Shown: piece by piece, positions 1 through 10,504 of the stretch
Position numbering within the stretch: the stretch's first letter is position 1
Layout of the letters: the number at the start of each line of letters is the position of its first letter
Source of the DNA: Streptomyces tuirus
Lineage (GTDB): Bacteria; Actinomycetota; Actinomycetes; Streptomycetales; Streptomycetaceae
DNA: 64,000 bases
NCBI GenBank assembly: GCA_018195615.1
Contig: JAGTPG010000002.1
Coordinates: forward strand, 5,635,501 to 5,699,500
Direction of reading: 5' to 3'
Program-made: the position numbers and the translations under genes
Notes under the pieces: model-generated
Told to the model about the DNA's origin: nothing
Seen by the model: the letters and a program-made list of their open reading frames with translations, nothing else
Database searches by the model: none

Positions 1-1153
1 AGAGGTCGAGGAACGCGTACGCGTACTCGGTCGCGAAGTCCTGCGGCATGTCGATCTGCGGGGCGAGGACACCGTCGGCGCCCATGCCGATCAGTTCCTG
101 CCCGAGATGCTTCAGCCGGCCGGGAGCCGCCGCCCGTGCCGTGCCGCAGGCGTTGAGCAGGACGAACGGCTTGAACCTGGCACGGGAGTCGTGGCGGAAG
201 CGGCGCCGCTTCCGGGACACCACCGGCCCGTCGATGTGCTCCTCGTCGGAGAGCCGGATGGACAGGCCCGGGGTCGACGGGCCGCTCTGCACCATGCGGC
301 CGTGGCACCAGAAGTACATGACGTCCTCGTTGAACACCGGTCCTGCCAGGGCGTGCAACAAGTCGCTGCCACGGGAGCGCACGATCAGCCGCGAGCGCTG
401 CTCCAAGAGCTTGTGCACCTCACGCGCGCGGCCCACTCGGTCGAGGGAGTCGTCCTTGTTGAGGCTGGTGGTGGCCAGATCGCGGTGGCCGAGCGGGGCG
501 TGGTCCCAGGGGTAGCCGGTGTCGGTCTGCTCGACCTGGTGCCGGTGGCCCAGGAACGCCTCCCAGGGCGTGGCACACGCCGAGGGATCCACGGCGAGCA
601 TGGGCCACGGCAGATGCAGATCGGAGTCGAAGCTGATCCGCAGCGTCTCCTGGCCGGCGAGGGCGGTCAGCAGGAACTCACGGAAGCGGCCGAGGTCGTA
701 GCCGCTGCCGTGGAGCATCACGTCGAGCAGGTCGTACCCCTCCTCGGCGAGCTTCGCGGTCACCGAGTCGGCCCGGTCGGCGAGTTCGCTGAGATCCGCG
801 GTCTCCGCGAAGGGACGGCTGCCGACCCGGGTCCCGAACTCCTCGCCCTCGCTCTGGTAGTACACCACCAGGTCGTGCCACCGGTTCCGCAGGCGGTCCG
901 CCCGTTCCCGCAGGTCGTCGGGGGACACCTCGAGCGGCGCCTCGTGCCAGCGCGGGACCGCCGGGGCCGGGGACGCGTCCGGGGCGCAGGCGAAGATCGT
1001 CAGCACCTTCTCGCTGGTGCGGTACAGCTTCACCCGCAGCTCCGCCGGGGGCCCCTCCTCCGGTGGCCGCGGTGGGCTCCCGGGCTGCGGCGGGACCCCC
1101 GTGAAACCGTGGGAGGGGTCCCTCACTACCTCCACGGCCAGATCCTGCGGCAT
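1..1153 (-). CDS. CHAT-domain (caspase-like) protease, 3' end outside window
   Basis: The reading frame starts at an ATG 5 bases after the stop of the NB-ARC/TPR gene and runs off the left edge with no stop (about 384 codons visible). The N-terminal third (Pro-rich, then a sheet-like region) is not recognised. The C-terminal part carries the clan CD dyad: His284 in FWCHGRM and Cys336 in LLNACGTA, 52 residues apart, as in CHAT/caspase folds. CHAT proteases cut partner proteins and are often fused or paired with TPR or STAND sensors. Tight spacing suggests co-transcription with the upstream gene, so I infer that the protease is the effector of that sensor. The substrate is unknown. Codon usage is normal for the window and no frameshift is seen. 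Confidence 0.8.
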   Translation of the reverse strand, partial: MPQDLAVEVVRDPSHGFTGVPPQPGSPPRPPEEGPPAELRVKLYRTSEKVLTIFACAPDASPAPAVPRWHEAPLEVSPDDLRERADRLRNRWHDLVVYYQSEGEEFGTRVGSRPFAETADLSELADRADSVTAKLAEEGYDLLDVMLHGSGYDLGRFREFLLTALAGQETLRISFDSDLHLPWPMLAVDPSACATPWEAFLGHRHQVEQTDTGYPWDHAPLGHRDLATTSLNKDDSLDRVGRAREVHKLLEQRSRLIVRSRGSDLLHALAGPVFNEDVMYFWCHGRMVQSGPSTPGLSIRLSDEEHIDGPVVSRKRRRFRHDSRARFKPFVLLNACGTARAAAPGRLKHLGQELIGMGADGVLAPQIDMPQDFATEYAYAFLDL

Positions 1154-1158
1154 CCGGG

Positions 1159-4100
1159 TCAGTCCTCCCTGGCACCCTGCACGTGGACAACGGTCTTCAG
1201 CTCCTGCAACACCAACCCCGAGGCGTGGTCGTACAGCGTGAAGCGGACATCGTGGGCGCCCGGCTCGGGGGCGGCCAGGGTGAAACGCGTGGGGGCGCCG
1301 CCGGGCTGGTACTCGGCTGTGGCCGGGTCGACCGTGGTCGCCGTGGGGCAGCTGGCGGCCACCATCAGCCGGGGCGGCACGGTCGCCGTCGCACTGTCCT
1401 CCCGCTCCAGCCGGACCTCGATCGTGACGGGCCGGCCGGCGGTCACGTCGTCCGTGAGCAGGGTCAGCCGGACCCGCCAGGCCGGCCGCGCGGTGCGCAG
1501 CCGCCAGCGGAGATCCGCCGTGTCCGGGTGGTCCGGGCCGAACGTCCGCTCCCAGCGCGCGAGCAGCTCCTCGTGCGACGGCGCCGCGTCCGGGGCGCCG
1601 GCCTCCAGACAGGCGAAGGCCAGCTCGGCGAGGCTCTCCAGGGTGTCCGGATGGTCCGGGCCGAACATCCGCGCGCGTCCGGCGTGCACGGCCCTCAGCA
1701 GGGCCACCGCGGCCGCGGGATCACCCGCGTCGGACAGGGTGTGGGCGAGTTGGGCCGCGAGGGTGGGGAGGAAGCCGCCGAAGCGCTCGGTGAACATCTC
1801 GACGAGCACACCCAGGTGCAGGAACTCGTCGTCGTCCTCCTGCTGCGCCGGACGGCCGGCCGACGCCGGCTCACCGTCCCGCGCGGCCGCCTGCTCGTGG
1901 ACCCGGACGACGTCCTCGACCGTCCCCGGGTAGTGCGGCCGGGCCGGCAGTTCGGCCGTGCGGCGCAGCAGGTCCCGCAGCACCTCCAGCGCCTCATCCG
2001 GCTCGTCCGCCTGTGCCAGCGCGTGCGCCAGCACCGGCAGCACTTCCAGGGTGCGCCGGTGGCCCGGACCGAAGAGCTCGGTGGCGTCGTCGACCAGGTC
2101 GCGCGCCCACCGCACCGCGTCGTCGGCCGGACCGGTGTCCGCCGCCAGCCACGCCAGGTTGCCGCGCACCCAGAACGTCGTCTCGTGTTCCTCGGGAGGA
2201 CGTCCTCGCACTGCTTCAGGAGCTCCTCGAAGACCGCGGCCGCGCGATGCGGGTCGCCCGCCTCCCAGCAGGCGTGCCCCAGGAGATTGCGGTATCCGAG
2301 GGTCTGCGGATGCTGCGGGCCCCGCACACGGTCGCTGTCGTCGACCAGTGCCATGGCGTCCCGTACGCTCTCCACCCGCCGGCCGGCCTCGCGCCGTGCG
2401 CCGATCAGGCCCCGGCGCGCGGACAGGACGGAACCGTGGTCGGGGCCGTGCACTCGGACGCGGTCGTCCACGAGCGACGCCCGCAGCCGCAGCTCGAGGG
2501 CGACCTCACCCGCCGCGCCGTGGGCGGCGGCGAGGGTGGTGCGCGCGGTGAGCGTCCTCGGGTGGTCCGGGCCCAGGACACGGGTGACGTCGGCGACCAG
2601 GCTCTCGGCGGTCGCCACGGCCCGCGCGGCGGTGGCCGGCCCCAGACAGACCTGCGCGACGGTGCGCCGAAGGGCGAGGGTGTCGGGATGGTCGGGACCG
2701 AGGAGCCGCTCATGGTCCCGCAGCAGTGCCTCCAGGTCCCGCAGGGCTCCCGCCCGGTCACCGGCGTACAGCCGCCACCGGGCCAGCGCGGAGCGGTCGT
2801 CGAAAGCGCTCGGGCTGTCGGCCCCGTGGATCCGCGCGAGATCGTCCACCAGGCTCGTACCGACCTCGAGCGCCTGTTCGTACTCGCTCCGCTCGGCGAA
2901 GGCCGTCGCCAGCAGGTACCTCGTCGCCAGCGTCTCGCTGTGGTCCGCCCCGTGGAAGCCGGTCCGGTCCTCCACCAGCCCTTCGAACGCGACGATCGCC
3001 CTCTGGTACGCCCCGGACCACATCCACGCGTACGCCCGCCACGTGCGTGCGTTCAGCGTCGCGACGTGGTCACGGCCCCGCACCCGAGCACAGTCGGCCA
3101 CCAACTCGTCGCCGAGTTCGGCGGCGCGGCAGTGGTCGCCCGACGCACAGTACGTCCTGACCAGATCGAAGCGGACATCGAACACCTGCGGATGGTCGGG
3201 CCCGAACAGGCGCCTGCGCTCGTCCAGCACCGACTCCAGCGTGCTGATCGACAGTTGGAACCGGCCGGCCGCCTTCTGCACCAGGGCCATGTCCCGCCGG
3301 GCACGCACCGTCCGCGGATGGGAGGCCCCCCATGTACGGGTCCACGCCTCGACGGCTTCCTCGTACAGGGCGACGGCCCGGTCGTGTCGTTCGGCCGACG
3401 AGCAGGCGTCCGCCAGGTTCTCCAGCACCAGCAGCGTGTCCGGGGCGTCGTCGCCAGCAGCCGGCGGCGGTCGGCCAGCAGTTCGGTGAACCCGGCGATC
3501 GCGCCCTCGTGGTCATCGGCGCCCAGCCGGGCCAGCGCCAAGCCGTTGCGGGAGTTCAGCGTCGCCTGCGCGTCCGCGCCCAGGATCCGGGTCCGGGCCT
3601 CGACCAGCTCCTCGTAGACCGAGAGGGCGCGCTGATGCTGTCCCGCCGACCGGTAGACCCAGGCGCGCCAGCTGATGGTCTCCAGCGTGTCCGGGTGGTC
3701 CGCGCCCTGGACGCGCCTCCGGTCGGCGAGGAGCGCGTCGAACACCTCGCCCGCCCGGCCGTGTTCACCGGCCGAGCGGTGGGCCGCGCCGAGCCACGAC
3801 CGCATGCCGAGCGTCGAGGGGTGGTCGGGGCCGTAGACCCGCTCGTAGTCCGCCACGAGCCGGCCGTACAGCTCCAGCGACTGCGCGTAGCGCTCCTCCT
3901 CGGCGAACACCTGGGCCAGGGAGTGGCGGATCGACAGGACACGCGGATGGTCCGGGCCCAGGAGCGGCTCCATGTCCTGCAGCAGCTGCTCCAACTCCGC
4001 GACCGCACGCGGGTGGTCGCCCGCCCACTGCCGGGTGCGGGCCAGGGACTCGCGCGTGGTGAGCACATCGGGATGCTGCGGGCCGAGGACCCGGCCGCGG

Positions 4101-6630
4101 TCCCGCAGCACCTCCTCGAACACCTCGATCGCCGCCGGGAGGTCGGCGGACTCGCGAAGCGCGAAGGCCAGCTGGGCGCGCGCGGTGAGGGTCGCCGGAT
4201 GGTCGCCGCCCTGCACGCGGGTGCGGTCCGCGACGAGATCCCGGCGCTCACGGACCGAACGGGGGTGGTCCCCCGCCAGCTGCCAGGTGAAGGCGAGCGC
4301 TCCGCGTGCCCGCAGCGTGTCCGGGTGGTCCGGGCCCCGCACCCGCGCGTAGTCGGCGATCACCGCCTCGTAGCCCGCGACCGCCCGGGCGTAGTCGGCC
4401 CGGTCCCGGTGGGTCTCCGCGACGTCGTCGCGGTAGTCGAGCGTCGCGGGATGGTCCGGACCCTGGATCCGCGCGCTGTCCGCCGCCAGCTTCTCGAACT
4501 CCGGCAGCGCCGCGTCCGGCCCGTACGCCTCGGACAACTCGTACGCCAGGTCCTGCCGGCTGCTCAGGGTGTCCGGATGGTCCGCGCCCTGCACCCGCTC
4601 CCGGGCGGCGACCACCTCCCGGTACAGGGCCACCGCCCGGCGCGGATCGCCCGCGGCGGAGTGGGCGGCGGCCAGCCAGCCCCGGCTGGTGAGTGTGTCG
4701 GGATGTTCGGGACCGCGCTCCCGCCGCCGGTCCTCGACCGCCTGCTCGTACAGGGCCAGCGCGGTGCGGTGGTGACCGGCCTCACGGTAGGCGTAGGCGA
4801 GGTTCGTGCGGCTGGCCAGCGTGTCCCGGTGCCCCGCCCCGAGGAGCCGCTCCCGGTCGGCGACGACCGCCGCGAACTCCTCGACAGCGGCCTGGTACCG
4901 GCCCGCGCTCTGCAACGCGTAGGCCAGCTTGTCGCGGCTGCCGAGGGTGTCCGGGTGCTCCTCGCCCTGGATCCGGTGGCGATCCGCGACCACCGCCGTG
5001 AGCTCCTCGACCGCCCGCATCACGTCGCCCGCCTTGCGGTGCGCGTACGCCAGCCGCTCCCGGGCGGCCAGGGTCTCCTTCGCGTCCGGGCCGCGCCGTT
5101 GGCGGCGGTCGAGGTACACGTTCTGGCAGAGCCGGACCGCCTGCGCCGGATCGCCGGCCTTGGCGTGCAACTCCGCCAGCCGGTCGCGATGGTCGAGCGT
5201 GCTGTCCTCGTCCAGGCCGAGCAGCGTCTCACTGCCCTCGACGGCCCGCGTCATCAGGGGAATCGCCAGGACGTGCTGCTCCCGCGCCACCAGCTCCTCG
5301 GCGCCCCGCCGGTACATCTCGATCGCCTCGGCACCCGGCTCCCCGGCCGGCCCCGTCTCGGCGAGCGCCTGGATGTGGATGAGCAGCCGCCGTACGCGCT
5401 CGGCCGGGGCGCCGGACAGGTCGGCGGCCAGCATCCGTTCGGCGAGGTCCCGCGCCTCGGGCACCTCGGGCGGTTCGGCGTGCCGCAGGGTCTGCTGGAC
5501 GAGGCGGTGCAGGGTGAGGCCGTCGGGGCCGGAGCTGATCAGGTGGAAGCTCTGGAGCGCGTCGAGCGACTCCTCGGTCTCGCACTCGGGCCGGCCCAGA
5601 TGCCGCAGCACCTCGCGCGGCATCGCCTCCGGGGCGTACCAGGCCAGCGTGTACAGCAGCGGGACGGCCAGGGGGTGACGGGACCGGATGGACTCCAGAC
5701 TGGTGCGCCAGATCTGGGCGATGGTACGACCCGAGCGGCCCGCTCCGTCGTTGAGCACCGCGTCGGGGACGCGGGCCAGCTTCGCCTGGTAGGCCGCGAA
5801 TCCGATGCCGGTCTCCCGGAGGTAGGCGCCCGCCTGCGTGAGAGCCAGCGGCAGCTGCCCGAGATCCTCGGCGAGCCGCGCGGCCTGGGCCCGTTCGGCG
5901 GTGGAGGAGTCCTCTCCGCGGCCGGCTGTCGCGCACAGCAGGTCGACGGCCTCCCCGTGGCCCAGCACGTCCAGGCTGACCAGGCGGGCCCCCGCGGGCC
6001 AGCCGGTGCGGCACCGGCTCGTGACCAGCTGATGGCCACGATCGAGGAGCCGGCCCAGGAACGGGGTGAGATGCTCGGGCCGCTCCACGTTGTCGTACAC
6101 CAGCAGCCAGTCGGAGTGGGCCTCCAGCCAGGCCAGCGCCCACTCCGTGCGTTCCTTCGCCGTGGCCAGGCGGGCCCAGGCCGGGTACAGGCGCAGGGCC
6201 AGCTCGCCGAACCCGGAGGCGATCTGCTCCTCGCTCTCGGCGGTGATCCACCACACGAGCCGGTAATCGTCGCTCTGGTGCGCGTAGCGCAGCGCCAGGG
6301 CGGTCTTGCCGATCCCCCGAGACCGCTCACCGCCGTCGCGACCTTCTGCGTGACGACGCCCCCGCCGGACAGCAGGGAGGCGCGTAAGTGGTCCAGGTCG
6401 TCGATGCGGCCGACGAAAGGCGTCGACGGCAGCACGGGCAGGTTGTCCAGCCGGGCGGGCGGGTCGATCGTCAGGGCGGCGGCCTTCGCCGGTTCCGGCA
6501 ACACCGTGGTGTGCTCTTCGGTGTGCGGATTGCCGCCCGGCCGGAAACGGCCGACGGCCTGCCCCGGAACAGCCAGGTCACGCTCCAGGACGGCAGCCCC
6601 GGCGGCCCGCGACTCCTCAGAGATGATCAT
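1159..6630 (-). CDS. NB-ARC (STAND) NTPase with about 29 tetratricopeptide repeats, interrupted by 3 frameshifts
   Basis: Joining three frames gives a protein of about 1824 aa. The ATG at 6630 follows a strong GGGGGAG ribosome site. The N-terminus has the VGR motif, a Walker A (GLGGIGKT once the frame is corrected), a Walker B-like LLVYDNVE and a GLPL-type QLPLAL motif, so it is an NB-ARC ATPase. About 29 repeats of roughly 48 residues follow, each with a signature like GPDHPDTL (kinesin-light-chain TPR type), then a short beta-rich C-terminal domain. Single-base losses at about 6314-6318 (inside the P-loop), 3442-3455 and 2194-2197 break the frame. Protein reading is excellent on both sides of each, so consensus errors are more likely than decay. 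FxsT-like proteins have the same architecture, but no FxSxx peptide or radical SAM gene is visible here. Confidence 0.82.
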
Positions 6631-6736
6631 GACTCCCCCGTGCCGATCACCCGCACCGTGCCCGGTACGCCCTCCGCCCGCGGTGCTGGAGGAATATGCA
6701 ACTGTACTGGGCTGAAAGGGGAGTTGTCACCGGTAT

Positions 6737-6765
6737 GGGGTGGCGACGCGACCGCCGGCCACCCC
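6737..6765 (-). terminator. hairpin downstream of argS
   Basis: Arms GGGGTGGC (6737-6744) and GCCACCCC (6758-6765) around a 13-base loop lie just past the argS stop. No U-run is visible, as is usual for GC-rich actinobacterial terminators. Confidence 0.5.
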
Positions 6766-6771
6766 ACGGTG

Positions 6772-8544
6772 TCAGAGCCGCTCAGGCGTCCGAATACCCA
6801 GCAGTGCCATGCCCTGGTGGAGCGTGCGGGCCGTGACGTCGCAGAGGAACAGACGGTTCTCGATCTGCTCCGGCGTCCCGGCCTTCAGCACCGGGCACTT
6901 GTCGTAGAACGTCGTGTACAGCGACGCCAGCTGGTAGAGGTACGCCGCCAGCTTGTGCGGGGCGTACTCGGTCGCCGCCTCCGCCACCGTCGCCGCGAAC
7001 GAGTCCACGTGCAGGCCCAGCGCGCGCTCCGCCTCGTGCAGCTCCAGCTCCCGGTGCGCGACCGGGCGGGCCTCGCCGGCCTTGCGCAGGATCGACTGGA
7101 TACGGGCGTAGGCGTACTGCAGGTAGACCGAGGTGTCGCCGTTCAGCGAGACCATCTGGTCCAGGTCGAACTTGTAGTCGCGGTTGGCCGACGTCGACAG
7201 GTCCGCGTACTTCACCGCGCCGATGCCGACCTGGGTGCCCCGCTCGGCGATCTCCTCCTCGGAGAGGTCCTGGGCCTTCTCCCGGACCACCGCCGACGCG
7301 CGGTCGATCGCCTCGTCGAGGAGGTCGACCAGGCGGACCGTCTCGCCCTCACGGGTCTTGAACGGCTTGCCGTCCTTGCCGAGGACCGTGCCGAAGGCCA
7401 GCTGGACCGCGTGCACGTCCTCGTTCAGCCAGCCGGCGCGGCGGGCCGTCTCGAAGACCATCTTGAAGTGCAGCGACTGCCGGGCGTCCACGACGTAGAG
7501 GAGCGTGTTCGCCTTCAGGTTGAAGACCCGGTCGCGGATCGCCGACAGGTCGGTCGCCGCGTAGCCGTAGCCGCCGTCCGACTTCTGCACGATCAGCGGG
7601 ACCGGATTGCCGTCCGGGCCCAAGATGTCGTCGAAGAAGACACAGAGCGCGCCCTCGGAGCGGACCGCGACGCCCGACTCCTCCAGCAGGCGGCAGGTCT
7701 CCGCGAGCATGTCGTTGTAGCCGGACTCGCCGACGATGTCGGGGTCGCGGACCTCCATGTCCAGCTTCTCGAAGACGGAGAAGAAGTAGATCTTCGACTC
7801 GTCCACGAACTTCTGCCACATGGCGAGGGTCTGCGGATCGCCCGCCTGCAGGTCGACCACCCGGCGCCGGGCGCGCGTCTTGAACTCCTCGTCGGAGTCG
7901 AAGACCTTGCGCGCGGCCTTGTAGAGCCGGTCCAGGTTCGACATCGCCTGCTCGCCGGAGGCCTGGAGGTCCTCGCTCTCCTTGTGGTCCAGCTCGTGCG
8001 GGTGCTCCTCCAGGTACTGGATGAGCATGCCGAACTGGGTGCCCCAGTCCCCGATGTGGTGGCGGCGCACCACCGACTCGCCGGTGAACTCCAGCAACTG
8101 CACCACCGAGTCGCCGATCACCGCGGAGCGCAGGTGGCCGACGTGCATCTCCTTCGCCACGTTCGGCTGGGCGTAGTCGATGACCGTGGTGCCGGGCCGC
8201 TCGGCCCGCGGCACACCGAGGCGGCCGGTGTCGTCCGCGTAGCGCGCGGCGAGGTTCTGGATGATCGCGCGGTCGGTGACCGTGATGTTCAGGAAGCCCG
8301 GCCCGGAGACCTCGACCTCCTCGATCAGCTCACCCGACTCGACCTGGGAGACGACCTGCGTGGCCAGCTCCCGCGGGTTCGCCTTCTCCTTCTTCGCGAG
8401 GGCGAGGATCCCGTTGGCCTGGAAGTCGGCCCGGTCGCTTCGTCGCAGCAGCGGGTCCGCGGAGCCGGCCTGCGGCAGAGCCGCCGACAGGGCCGCCGCG
8501 AGGCGCTGGTGGACGGAGTCGCTGAGGGACGTGACCGAGGCCAT
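6772..8544 (-). CDS. argS: arginyl-tRNA synthetase
   Basis: Charges tRNA-Arg in the cytoplasm. Product is 590 aa, normal for bacterial ArgRS. The N-terminal additional domain comes first (residues 1-110). The class I HIGH motif is HVGH at 134-137. GKPFKTREG occupies the place of KMSKS and is typical of ArgRS. The C-terminal DALR anticodon-binding domain includes a KYADLS segment and ends TPERL. The frame extends 18 codons further upstream, but the ATG at 8544 (MASVTS) has a GAGGAG site 14 bases upstream and matches the usual N-terminus. Divergent from lysS, with about 150 bases of shared promoter region. Confidence 0.97.
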   Translation of the reverse strand: MASVTSLSDSVHQRLAAALSAALPQAGSADPLLRRSDRADFQANGILALAKKEKANPRELATQVVSQVESGELIEEVEVSGPGFLNITVTDRAIIQNLAARYADDTGRLGVPRAERPGTTVIDYAQPNVAKEMHVGHLRSAVIGDSVVQLLEFTGESVVRRHHIGDWGTQFGMLIQYLEEHPHELDHKESEDLQASGEQAMSNLDRLYKAARKVFDSDEEFKTRARRRVVDLQAGDPQTLAMWQKFVDESKIYFFSVFEKLDMEVRDPDIVGESGYNDMLAETCRLLEESGVAVRSEGALCVFFDDILGPDGNPVPLIVQKSDGGYGYAATDLSAIRDRVFNLKANTLLYVVDARQSLHFKMVFETARRAGWLNEDVHAVQLAFGTVLGKDGKPFKTREGETVRLVDLLDEAIDRASAVVREKAQDLSEEEIAERGTQVGIGAVKYADLSTSANRDYKFDLDQMVSLNGDTSVYLQYAYARIQSILRKAGEARPVAHRELELHEAERALGLHVDSFAATVAEAATEYAPHKLAAYLYQLASLYTTFYDKCPVLKAGTPEQIENRLFLCDVTARTLHQGMALLGIRTPERL

Positions 8545-8693
8545 AGGTAAGGGTGCCGTTCTCCTCGAGGGAATCGATAGACACGGCCAGTATTCCATGG
8601 TGGTAAAGCCGTTTTTCCGGGCGCGAGGAGGTCTGGGACAATGAGGCGGTCAGCCGTGCGACCGTACCGGCTGCCCGATGCAGAAAGAAGGAC

Positions 8694-10439
8694 GTGCCGA
8701 TCGTGGCTCAGAGCACCGAGACCACCGACTGGGTCTCCCGTTTCGCGGATGAGGTCATCGAGGAGTCGGAGCGCCGGGCCCCGGGCAAACCCGTCGTCGT
8801 CGCGTCCGGACTCTCACCGTCCGGCCCCATCCACCTCGGGAACCTCCGCGAGGTCATGACCCCGCACCTCGTCGCGGACGAGATCAGGCGGCGGGGACAC
8901 CAGGTGCGGCACCTGATCTCCTGGGACGACTACGACCGGTACCGCAAGGTGCCCGCCGGTATCGCGGGCGTCGACGAGTCCTGGGCCGAGCACATCGGCA
9001 AGCCCCTGACGTCCGTCCCGGCGCCCAAGGGCTCCTCGCACCCGAACTGGGCCGAGCACTTCAAGGCCGCGATGACCGAGTCGCTGGCCGAGCTGGGCGT
9101 GGAGTTCGACGGGATCAGCCAGACCGCGCAGTACACCTCCGGCGTGTACCGCGAGCAGATCCTGCACGCCATGAAGCACCGCGGCGACATCGACGCGATC
9201 CTCGCCCAGTACCGGACGAAGAAGGCCCCGGCCAAGAAGCAGCAGGGGCAGAAGCCGGTCGACGAGGCCGAGCTGGAGGCCGCCGAGGGCTCCGGCGCGG
9301 CCGGCGAGGACGACGGCAGCTCCGGCTCCGCCGGGTACTTCCCGTACAAGCCGTACTGCGGCAACTGCGAGAAGGACCTCACCACCGTCACCACCTACGA
9401 CGACGACTCCACGGAGCTGACGTACGCCTGCACCGCGTGCGGCTTCTCCGAGACGGTCCGGCTGAGCGAGTTCAACCGCGGCAAGCTGGTCTGGAAGGTC
9501 GACTGGCCGATGCGGTGGGCCTACGAGGGTGTCGTGTTCGAGCCGAGCGGTGTCGATCACTCCTCTCCCGGATCGTCGTTCCAGGTCGGCGGGCAGATCG
9601 TCGGCATCTTCGGCGGCAAGCAGCCGATCGGGCCGATGTACGCGTTCGTCGGCATCAGCGGCATGGCGAAGATGTCGTCCTCGCGAGGTGGCGTGCCGAC
9701 CCCGGCCGACGCCCTGAAGATCATGGAGCCACAGCTGCTGCGCTGGCTGTACGCGCGCCGCAGGCCCAACCAGTCCTTCAAGGTCGCCTTCGACCAGGAG
9801 ATCCAGCGGCTCTACGACGAGTGGGACCGGCTGGACGCCAAGGTCGCCGACGGCAGCGCGCTGCCGGCCGACGCCGCCGCGCACTCGCGTGCGGTGCGTA
9901 CGGCCGCGGGTGAGCTGCCGCGGACGGCCCGGCCGCTGCCGTACCGGACGCTGGCGTCCGTCGCGGACATCACCGCCGGACACGAGGACCAGGCGCTGCG
10001 CATCCTGAGCGAGCTGGACCCGGATCAGCCGCTGCCCTCGCTGGACGAGGCGCGGCCGCGGTACGACAAGGCCGAGGCCTGGATCAACACGCATGTGCCG
10101 GCCGACCAGCGGACGATCGTGCGCGAGGAGCCCGACGCCGAGCTGCTGAAGTCGCTCGACGAGCAGGGGCGGGACTCACTGCGGCTGCTGCTGGACGGGC
10201 TGGCCGAGCACTGGTCGCTCGACGGGCTGACGCACCTTGTGTACGGCGTGCCCAAGGTGCAGGCCGGGTTCTCCGCCGACGCGACGCCGAAGGAGCTGCC
10301 GCCGGAGATCAAGACCGCGCAGCGGTCCTTCTTCGCGCTGCTGTACCACCTGCTGGTGGGGCGGGACACGGGGCCGCGGCTGCCCACGCTGCTGCTGGCG
10401 GTGGGGCAGGAGCGGGTTCGGGCTCTGCTCGGTGAGTAG
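8694..10439 (+). CDS. lysS: class I lysyl-tRNA synthetase
   Basis: An archaeal-type (class I) LysRS that charges tRNA-Lys; streptomycetes can carry this form besides class II LysU/LysS. Product is about 581 aa. Visible motifs are HLGN (47-50, HIGH equivalent), a CGNC...CTAC zinc knuckle and KMSSS. An acidic linker (residues 180-210) precedes the zinc region. GTG at 8694 is the conventional start, but the AGAAGG ribosome site lies only 2 bases before it and is better spaced for the second GTG at 8703, so MAQSTE may be the true N-terminus. The gene is followed by a strong shared terminator. Confidence 0.96.
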   Translation: MPIVAQSTETTDWVSRFADEVIEESERRAPGKPVVVASGLSPSGPIHLGNLREVMTPHLVADEIRRRGHQVRHLISWDDYDRYRKVPAGIAGVDESWAEHIGKPLTSVPAPKGSSHPNWAEHFKAAMTESLAELGVEFDGISQTAQYTSGVYREQILHAMKHRGDIDAILAQYRTKKAPAKKQQGQKPVDEAELEAAEGSGAAGEDDGSSGSAGYFPYKPYCGNCEKDLTTVTTYDDDSTELTYACTACGFSETVRLSEFNRGKLVWKVDWPMRWAYEGVVFEPSGVDHSSPGSSFQVGGQIVGIFGGKQPIGPMYAFVGISGMAKMSSSRGGVPTPADALKIMEPQLLRWLYARRRPNQSFKVAFDQEIQRLYDEWDRLDAKVADGSALPADAAAHSRAVRTAAGELPRTARPLPYRTLASVADITAGHEDQALRILSELDPDQPLPSLDEARPRYDKAEAWINTHVPADQRTIVREEPDAELLKSLDEQGRDSLRLLLDGLAEHWSLDGLTHLVYGVPKVQAGFSADATPKELPPEIKTAQRSFFALLYHLLVGRDTGPRLPTLLLAVGQERVRALLGE

Positions 10440-10463
10440 TCGCCGCCACTAGACCGCCACCAG

Positions 10464-10493
10464 AAAGGGGGCCCTCGAACGAGGGCCCCCTTT
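10464..10493. terminator. bidirectional terminator between convergent genes
   Basis: A perfect 14-bp stem (AAAGGGGGCCCTCG, 10464-10477) with a 2-base loop pairs with 10480-10493. It lies between lysS and the converging DUF2637 gene, and A/T flanks make it usable on both strands. Confidence 0.85.
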
Positions 10494-10504
10494 CCTTGTG
10501 CGGG

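Noticed and set aside
1620..5200. Repeated GGTGTCCGGATGGTCCGG-like DNA motif suggesting a CRISPR or satellite array
   Set aside because: Spacing equals the TPR period (about 144 bp) and the copies encode the GPDHPDTL motif, so this is coding repetition.
107..6715. Very long plus-strand open frames (up to about 1100 codons) opposite the NB-ARC/TPR gene
   Set aside because: They are antisense to a clear protein family, with Arg/Ala/Gly/Pro-rich translations and no domain. High GC removes stops from the complementary frames.
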